The notes beneath the pieces are model-generated. The model saw only the letters and a list, made by a program, of their open reading frames with translations. It was not told the DNA's origin and ran no database searches. Positions 56,635-64,000 of a stretch of DNA of 64,000 bases are shown one piece after another. This DNA is from Caprella mutica (lineage: Eukaryota > Arthropoda > Malacostraca > Amphipoda > Caprellidae). The position numbers and the translations under genes are program-made. The stretch spans positions 1-64,000 of the forward strand of contig CANNZV010001459.1 of assembly GCA_947561585.1 (NCBI GenBank), given 5' to 3'. Position 1 is the first letter of the stretch. Every line of letters starts with the position of its first letter.

Positions 56635-59582
56635 CTACTTATTAGTCAATTTTCTCAACTTATCACTTGAACTATCACAAAAAGAATCACGATTTTGAGT
56701 TTTCACATAGAAGGATATCAGATCATTCAAAATAATTTCATCACAGAGCGTTGGATGAGGGCAATGATCTTTGATGAAATTATAAGTGAATTTAGTGAAT
56801 CCTTCTATGTAGCAATGACGATCAAAACAATGCAAAAAAACTCGCTCATACTGACATATAATGTCTACAAAGGCAGTGTCACAATATCGAAGACCCTAAG
56901 ATGCTGACAAATTATCATTCTGTTCATACTCTTTGAAAGAGGTGAACAGATGATAATTCCAATCTTGGGTTCTTGCCAAAATATTGCAACAGCCAGTGCA
57001 GTCATTTAAAGATTTTTTGTGATGCTTCATGTGAGAGTCATTTAGATTCTTAACAAGATATCCAGCAAAATATGCAGCCGCATTCTTTGAAGTAGCCTAT
57101 TCTTTCACTCCCCCAACAGTTCTGATTGCCGAGTAGTTTAAAGCTTCAGCTACTTCATTATCTTCCACTAGTCTGACTGCAGGAGACTCTTCAGTAGACG
57201 GTGCTTGTAGAAATGAGATAGTATCTGCTATGCGTTCAGTGCAAGGGTTAGAGATTTCTCTTGCTAGAATTCTCTCCGTTGTACAATTGCCAGTAGTTGG
57301 TGCTCTCACCAAAGATTCAGAGGCTACTTTGGCATACTGACAAGAAATTTGGTAAGGATGAGGAAACTTTCCTTTATTTCTTATCTTGCCAAATAAAAGC
57401 TCCAGCGGGTCTTGGCAAATATGACGTGTGTTGAGGAAAACAAGATCATATTCACCAAGGCGCTCTGCAAGTTCGAGAATTATAGAGATGCTCTGAATCC
57501 AGCCCTTGATGAAATTTACTCGACGATTTGAATTCAGCTCTTCAAGTTCCTTCAGCCAGGTTAAGCTTTTCTGAAGTAGGTTGTAGCCAGCAGATTCAAG
57601 CTTAATTGGTCTCCTCAACTTGACTGAATCTCGTTGATGAGATGAATTCAAAACGTCAAAGAGATCATTAAATTTCTTGAAGTAACTACTGGTGGCGAGA
57701 GAGCTGCAGTCAATTTCGTTGGATGCTGCTAGATAATCGAGAGCGGCAGAGACAGAATTTGACATTACTTTGACGACTAGATTAACTTTCATTTTATTAG
57801 CAAATCTCAAGCCATCAATATGTCTCTTGGAGATTCTGGGAGCTAATTTGAAGCTACTTTCGCAATCATGGTGATAAAGCTGCCTAATGTGGTCCCACTT
57901 TGCTATGTCAAATCCACAAGGGACAATTACATTACATTTCTCCAAATAATTCCGTGCATTTTTTATAAGATGTGGTGTATCCTTATATACATAGTAGGAT
58001 TCTCCCTTGGGAGAAGTTGGAGATGCCCCCATCATTTTGAAAGCACGTTCAAAATTAGACCCTTGATCAGCTGTAATACCAACAACAATAAATCCTTCTT
58101 CTTCCATGGCAGTAATGGCGTCCTTCACAACAATTGCTATATCTGTAGAAGGCATCACTTTGCCTGTGAAATAATATTCCAATGGAAATTTCCATTTCTT
58201 GCATATTCCAACTGCCATGACAACAAGTGCACTTGATGCCATTTCTTTTTTTCTGATTTTACCATCATCAACAAATCCATATACGGTACCAGAAGATTGA
58301 TCTAGAGCAAGACTCTTCTTCAATGACATTTCATCCAAAAGGAGGAAACACAATTTTTCTTTATCAGTTTTGGCATAAACTTTCACCTTGAGAATTGATG
58401 CACCTTTTTTGGTTATGCCAGGTTTGGTTTTCAGTTTTCTCAGTCCTTTCATGACTGTCTCAGAAATTTATATCCATTCTTTGATGTTCCGACCATAATA
58501 TTTGACGCAAGATATTTTTGCAATGGTGAATATCGTGGTTTCTTAAACCTGTTCTGCAACATAGCAATCTTGCATATCTCGGTAAGATTGCTACCAAGAA
58601 TTTTGCCATATTTATTTCCAAAATCATCAACATTCACCCTTTTGGAAGAAGGATTTCTCCTACTTTTCCTAGGCCGAACAGAAACCTTCCTCACTCTAGG
58701 AACACTTCTCCTAACTATTTTGACAGGAAGTGAAGGATCCTTTAGAGGAGATGCCAGCTGTCAAAAAAAAGAGATAAAAAATGAAAGTTAATAAGCTATG
58801 AAACTTATTAATAATAAAAAGAAAACAATCACATTTCAACTTACAGGAGAAAACGTCCTAGATTCATCATCCTTTGCTAAATTGCCAGTTTTGTGCGGAT
58901 TTCTGAATAATTTCCGCCTACATCCACCTGGAGTTCTGACAAGCTGTGAAGGAAAAACAAAACTGTCATTTTTCTCCCACGACAATTAAATAATTATTTT
59001 GATGTCCGATTTACAAGTAGCAACACGGAGAAGTATCGAATTTCTTAAGAAAATGTAGCTAAATAAATTTATTGAAATTTAATTACTTACAGGAGAAAGA
59101 TAATCATCATCTACCAAAATTCTTTGACCACTGGATGTTGAAGTGTCAAGCTAAAAAAATACAATATATATTAGTTGATACAAGATAGAATAACTTTAAA
59201 TTGAATTGCAAATATACTCTAGCGAGCATTGTTCCTATTTAACACAAGCGGTCTAAATAAAACTAGATTAAAATCAACATAACTCACAGATATGCATCCG
59301 TCTCTCTCATCAGGTGGATGAGTGTCTACATATTCTTTCCTTTTCTTAGAGTTGCTACCATGATGTATGACTGAAGCAGCTCTTTTCTTTGAGCTATTTC
59401 TTGGTTGAACATTTGGTATTGATGAAACATGCTGAGAAAAATTGTTGTATTATACAAAAATCATTTAATTCAAACTAATTCTAAACTAAATAAGAATATT
59501 CAAAAAATATTATTATTTAATGTGTAACTACTCACAACTGTTTCTTCAAATTGAGATTATTCTTTTGAATCCACTAAGAGTT
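56635..59582 (-). pseudogene. P-element-like transposase gene with small upstream exons
   Basis: The main exon (58757-56635) encodes RYSPLQKYLASNIMVG (near 58540), LLLDEMSLKKSLALDQSSG (58352-58296), TADQGSNFERAFKM (near 58050), KDTPHLIKNARNYLE (near 57970) and QDPLELLFGKIRNKG (near 57390), the order known for P transposases. It ends in a Cys-rich tail that reads through TAG codons at 57103 and near 56900. A one-base frame break at 58450 places TGA over ATG. Three upstream exons with clean borders, all phase 0, precede it: 58943-58845, 59150-59091, 59431-59288, plus a degraded one at 59582-59536 that contains a TAA. Acceptors are T-rich and end in AG; donors are GTAAGT or GTGAGT. The N-terminal THAP-type exon was not found. 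Confidence 0.75.
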
Positions 59583-60060
59583 CTGGAACAAAAAAGGTGC
59601 AAAAATTGGCAAAAGATCAACTAGATATCTCAAATAGTTAGTAGCATATTGAACATTTCATCATAGATAAATGAATATTAGAATCCTGGTATTCTTTAAA
59701 AAACATTGCTATATCAAAATAATTTTTTGATAAATTATAACCTCTATTTACATACTGGTGAAGGAAAAATTGAAATGGATACTGATAGAATATAGGGATT
59801 AACCATAAAAGTGGTTGAGGTCTTGGATGAGAAGCAATGATTTCCAAAGAAGGCTAGTGGGGCATTCCATGACAAGGGGTCCATAACATATGAAATTTAA
59901 CACCACGCCCCAACAGATTTGCATGAAAGTTGGTACTGTGGGTATTAGTGCCCCAAAAACAAGTTTGAGAATCTCAGCTCACTAGCTCTTATAAGTCAAA
60001 CCAACCTTGTGAACTTTTGAAATAAGGTTAAAATGCATTTAGCTACATCAGGTCCGAACT
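59583..60060. other. Unassigned stretch
   Basis: No gene supported; at 59870-59900 CATGACAAGGGGTCCATAAC has some resemblance to a P-element end but no partner was found. Confidence 0.3.
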
Positions 60061-60074
60061 TTTTTTATTTCAAC

Positions 60075-60830
60075 TTTTTAGATGAAAAGGGCATTTACCC
60101 TCTTTGACCTCAAAGACCCCACCTGACAAAAATTTATTAAAACAAAAAAGGCTGGACTACTTCGCTACAAGTTATAAAATTACTATTTACAACAATCAAT
60201 AGGGATTAGGGATATATTTGAGCTCAAAAAAGGTGTGTTAGACAAAAAAAAAATATAGAATTAAAAGAATAAATGATAATTTTGAATAAGTTAAATTGAA
60301 GTAGAGTTTCACAACTGATAAATTTATTAATATCAATAATTAATTGTTTGGCAATATTAAATTTACTATATTTATTAACATTTATCACTATTCAATATAT
60401 TAAATAGCTATTTAACATTAGTATATTTAATATTAGTAAATAACTATATATTCATAAATAATGGTAATTATTAATGAATGATAGTAGTTATTTATAAATA
60501 ATAGTAAATATGAATAAACAATAGTAAATATGAATAAACAATAGTAAATATGAATAAACAATGGTAAATATTAATAACTGATAGTATCTATTAGTAAATT
60601 ATAACTAATAGTAAAAGTTAATAGCAGTTAATTTAGTACTGGTAATTATTAATACTAGTAAATTTGTAATTTGTGAAGCTCTACTACTTCAATTAAACTT
60701 TTCATAAATATTAATTTTCTTGTTTTTTTTAAGAATTTTTTGTAAAGTGGGACCTTAGAGGGTAAAAGTCACGGTCAAAGAGAGTAAGATCCATTTTTCA
60801 TTAAAAAAATTAAAATAATAAAATTTTGTA
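60075..60830. mobile_element. Possible foldback element around AT-rich centre
   Basis: The left part (60075-60135, with CCCTCTTTGACCTCAAAGACCCCAC) pairs loosely with the right part (60735-60830, with GTGGGACCTTAGAGGGT and GGTCAAAGAGAG). The centre carries three exact 20-bp units ATAGTAAATATGAATAAACA at 60501-60560. Confidence 0.5.
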
Positions 60831-61259
60831 CACCGAGGAAGATTGCCTAGCTTAATAAATATAAGTATACTTAAAAAAATTGTTTCATTCAAATACATAC
60901 AAATATCATGCAGATACAAGACACTTATAACAGATAAAATTAATTATAAATGGACATTAAAAGAAAATTTAACCCTTTATGATTTTATAAACTAATTCTA
61001 ATGTGTATGTTTGGATTACAATTTGACAAGCTCTAAAACATGGAAGACAATTAATTGGGTTTAACCATTAACATGGTCTACCACTGGTCCTATCATAAAA
61101 ACACGAAAGCTACACACTGTCACACAGAGCTATTCAGCTCCTCAATCTATCATGGGACACCTTGAATTACTGATTTTGAAGATTTCAAGTGAAAATTAAC
61201 ATCATTAACATGGGAATATAGGAAATAGTTCAAAATTTTAAGAAAATTATATATTGGTT
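60831..61259. other. AT-rich stretch without recognised genes
   Basis: No feature I can support. Confidence 0.4.
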
Positions 61260-62815
61260 TTAACTCCCATTCTCTTTAACAGGAAACATCAGATTTCCCC
61301 TTTGAAAATAATATTCTGGCAAAGTCTGAATTTATAGCTATAAAATAATAATATAATTGGTGAAGTCTGTGGGTTTTAGCTAAGCTGCAGGAACTCATTA
61401 AGTATCCTCCAAGAAATATCTTATTTTCCTTTCTGTTCTCAGTAAAATACATGTAAATGTAGCAGTAGGAGGAAATTAAGGATTGTTCACACAGAAAATT
61501 CCCCATATACAGCAAGCTGGCAGCAAAGTTCATATTAAAATGTCCAAACTTTAGGCGACACATTTTGCCAAGTGGGATTGGTGTAATGGTGTTAGTGTCA
61601 CCAAAGATTATTGGAGACAGTTGTTGAGGGAAAATACATCTTTGAAATATTTGGAGACAAATTACTAATTAATTCCTATGTTAACATCAATTAGTTGTAC
61701 CTAATCATTGGAGACATTTAGGTGAATTCTTGTTATTTTTGAGACAGATATGAATATCTATTGAGACAAATTATCTTCAAGATAAAATCTTGGGGAAAGA
61801 TTTGACACACTTTGCAAGCTGATGTATTAATAACTTAATCACCATTTTGTTGGCGATTTTAAGTAAAGTCTGTCGAGAGAACTATTTTGAGCCCTTCATT
61901 CTTGACTTCAACCATGTTTCAAAGTAAGTAGAAAGTAGGCAATATAACGGTGACTTTTGAGCCATGTTTCCAAGTGTGGCAGGAAAGTCGCCAGTTTAGT
62001 GAGAAAATGGATTTAGATTGCCACATTTAATGTACTTAAAAGAAGAAATTTGGCTTCCTAGTGAAGATTGCACACTTAAAAACATCCTTATGCTTCTAGA
62101 GACTATTTTATGAGTGATTTACCTAATATTTCACCCTTCAAAAGTTGCAAATATACTGGCAACTTTATCCATACTTTGAAATATGGCTTTTGATAGGTGG
62201 AATAAGTTGAAAGAATGCAATTAATTGTTGAATCACTGGTAAAATAGCCATAAAGGATGCACATGCATTACACTTATTTTGTTTTCAACTTGTAAATTTT
62301 TCACTGAAGCCAAATACCTTTCTAGCTACTTTAAAATGAGTTAAATGTGGCAACCTAGGAATATTTACTCGTGACATTAATCTGACGACTTTCCAGCCGC
62401 ACTATGCAAGTAATGAGACATTTTCAATTGAAAAATCTTCAATTGAAATGGAGAGAAATAAAATATTACAATATACAATATTATTCTGGAGAGAATTTAT
62501 GATAATTTGCTCATTTCAGAAAGAACTTTTTCTTTCTTGTAGAACAGCTGGAGAGATTCAGAGTGTGGTACGAAAGTCGCCAGTTGAGTGAGACGATGGA
62601 TACAGTTCGCCACATTTAAGATACTCTAAAGAAGAAATTTGACTTTCTATTAAAGATTTTACACTTGGAAACATTCCTATGCTTCATGTCTGATGCAGGT
62701 ATATCTCTTAAAACAGTTTTACTTTTTTAGAGGTTTTTCAATTTATTTCACCCCTCAAAAGGTTGCCAAAATACTAGCAATTTTGGCCATACTTTGAAAT
62801 ATGGGATAAATTGAG
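61260..62815. repeat. Dispersed repeat field shared with 21-24 kb
   Basis: 61380-61545 is similar to arms of the 21365-21975 element; 61600-61830 is similar to 23270-24470. In addition 61970-62190 and 62560-62810 are direct copies of a unit with AAAGTCGCCAGTT and CCATACTTTGAAATATGG, with a third, inverted partial copy at 62300-62410. No coding frame is credible. Confidence 0.55.
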
Positions 62816-62824
62816 AGTTTATTA

Positions 62825-63175
62825 GGGATGGGACCAAGTATCGGAATCAGTACTTAGATGTATAAGAATTTTTTGTATTGGACTATCGGTACTCAGTATA
62901 GACAACCTAGTGTCGATACTTTGCCGATACCACTAGTATTCAAAAAAAAATATGGTTTTGGTTTATAACTTTATTTATTCATTAGCTATAATAAAAAATT
63001 ATAATTTAAATTAATATGAAAATAATTTCATATAGCTAGGTAATCTTAATTTTTATAATTGCAATACTTTTAACACTTGGCCACTAATGGAAATTATTAA
63101 TATCGTTCAAATCAAAGTATTGGTATGACAGTTTCAGTGAAAATCTAGGTATCGGTATGGCGGGTATGGTATCTG
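62825..63175. mobile_element. Possible hAT-like remnant with ATCGGTA motifs
   Basis: GGGATGGGACCAAGTATCGG at 62825 and repeated TATCGGTA/GATACC motifs through 63175 resemble ends of hAT-type elements. No transposase and no clear 8-bp duplication. Confidence 0.35.
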
Positions 63176-63690
63176 ATATGAACAGTAGTCTGATTGTGCA
63201 TAGCTACATACTACATATGTATGCACAATCTATTATCTACTAATGAGCTACTGCCTACTGAATACTTATATTCATTGTTCTTAAGACCAAAAATGTGCTA
63301 AAAAACTGGATGTAATGGATTGGTTTATTTGTGGCTTCGTCTAGTTTGTTTTTAAATTTAATATTAACAAGTTTTAAGAATTATAATCAGTGTTTATAAT
63401 CCAAAACACGATTAATTTAATTCATTTAACCATTATTCTTAATATTCTGCTTATATTCTTTGATTAACAACGACTTATTCTATATAACAGTTTTAGTAAA
63501 GTCCGAGTCTGTTTGGAATATACCTACTTGTAGAGCATCATCAGAAATCCATTTTGTTTACAAACTTACGTTTGTCACAGTGCTTGAGCTTATGAAACTT
63601 AATAATTTCTTACTTATAACTAGAGCTAGGACATTGGGGCACTTAAAATGAGCAGTAGTAGCGGTCAAAACGAGCACTTGTAGCGCTATA
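63176..63690. other. Unassigned stretch
   Basis: No gene supported. Confidence 0.3.
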
Positions 63691-63691
63691 A

Positions 63692-63931
63692 ATGTGCAGT
63701 AGGAGCGATAGAAAAGAGCATTTGGGGCACTTATCGGAGCATTTGGGGCACTTATCGGAGCATTTGGGGCACTTATCGGAGCATTTGGGGCACTTATCGG
63801 AGCATTTATGGCACTTATCGGAGCATTTGAAGCACTTATCAGTGCATTCGGGAACAGTTATTTGTGCATTTGAGGCAGTTTTTGAAGTGTTTCATGCACC
63901 GAAAGAAAAAGCGTGTTACTTATCAAAGTAA
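63692..63931 (+). CDS. Short ORF with six 21-bp repeats (EHLGHLS)
   Basis: The ORF starts at a non-ATG (GTG-type) codon and includes six heptads (E/S)EHLGHLS from a 21-bp unit GAGCATTTGGGGCACTTATCG (63716-63841), then a Val/Phe/Ala-rich tail. Heptad spacing with Leu and His would allow a helical, metal-binding-like surface, but no ATG in frame precedes the array, so a chance frame on a minisatellite is more likely. Confidence 0.25.
   Translation: MCSRSDRKEHLGHLSEHLGHLSEHLGHLSEHLGHLSEHLWHLSEHLKHLSVHSGTVICAFEAVFEVFHAPKEKACYLSK
63716..63841. repeat. 21-bp minisatellite, six units
   Basis: Six units GAGCATTTGGGGCACTTATCG, the fifth and sixth with two to four changes. Related GAGCACTTGTAGCGCTA and GTGCATTCGGGAACAGTTATT sequences flank the array. 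Confidence 0.9.
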
Positions 63932-64000
63932 GAATTTTAACGAGGTTTTGTTTTTTGAAGAGTTTTTGGATGAAATATACACAAGAATTATCTTTAATTT

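Noticed and set aside
57868..58236. 122-codon plus-strand ORF
   Set aside because: Antisense shadow of the P-like transposase main exon.
59870..59905. P-element terminal repeat
   Set aside because: Slight resemblance to known P ends, but no inverted partner on the other side of the pseudogene.

Overview
The window is AT-rich eukaryotic DNA made almost entirely of nested and decayed transposable elements. The mix suggests an insect genome, possibly hemipteran, but this is inferred from element types only: APE-type and YLDD-type LINEs, two maT-like (DD37D) mariner relatives, a P-element-like transposase with introns, a Mutator-domain DNA transposon and many TA-flanked MITEs. I found no convincing ordinary host gene, no rRNA or tRNA gene, and no CRISPR or prokaryotic operon structure.

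Layout. A composite repeat, called R here, occurs four times: copy A (1-3330, minus), copy B (about 12160-19785, plus), copy C (32268-35640, minus) and copy D (38367-43830, minus). Each copy carries LINE-type RNase H modules. Some of these lie head to tail with only a short linker. Copies B and C form a large inverted arrangement, with arms of about 3.4 kb around a 12.5-kb core. That core holds a C2H2-finger, transposase-like ORF (26988-28551) cut by a foldback element (28552-32192), which is itself split by a deleted LINE (30030-31664).

Between copies A and B lie two TA-flanked MITEs, a minus-strand YLDD-type LINE (4500-10290) and a plus-strand APE-type LINE inserted into it (5985-8984) with a 7-bp target duplication. 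Copy B is interrupted by the best-preserved autonomous candidate of the window. This is a 2789-bp DNA transposon (13606-16394) with 20-bp inverted ends, an apparent TTAG duplication and a complete 586-codon transposase. Copy D carries a 186-bp solo LTR (39445-39630) and a maT transposon (39756-40985). A second maT element lies at 36575-37798.

Right part. From 43.8 to 64 kb there is a 24/25-bp satellite, a 19-bp satellite that switches monomer type, several MITEs, LINE 3' ends (one minus copy at 47.5 kb and three tandem plus copies at 54-55 kb), a P-element-like pseudogene with small phase-0 exons (56635-59582), and dispersed repeats also found at 21-24 kb. Two short ORFs are built from 24-bp and 21-bp repeats.

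The genes do not form a pathway. They are successive layers of insertions, and their order can be read from empty sites in sister copies: R is older than the Mutator-domain element, the solo LTR and the maT insertion; the YLDD LINE is older than the APE LINE; the zinc-finger ORF is older than the foldback, which is older than the deleted LINE. All family names come from motif recognition, without database searches.
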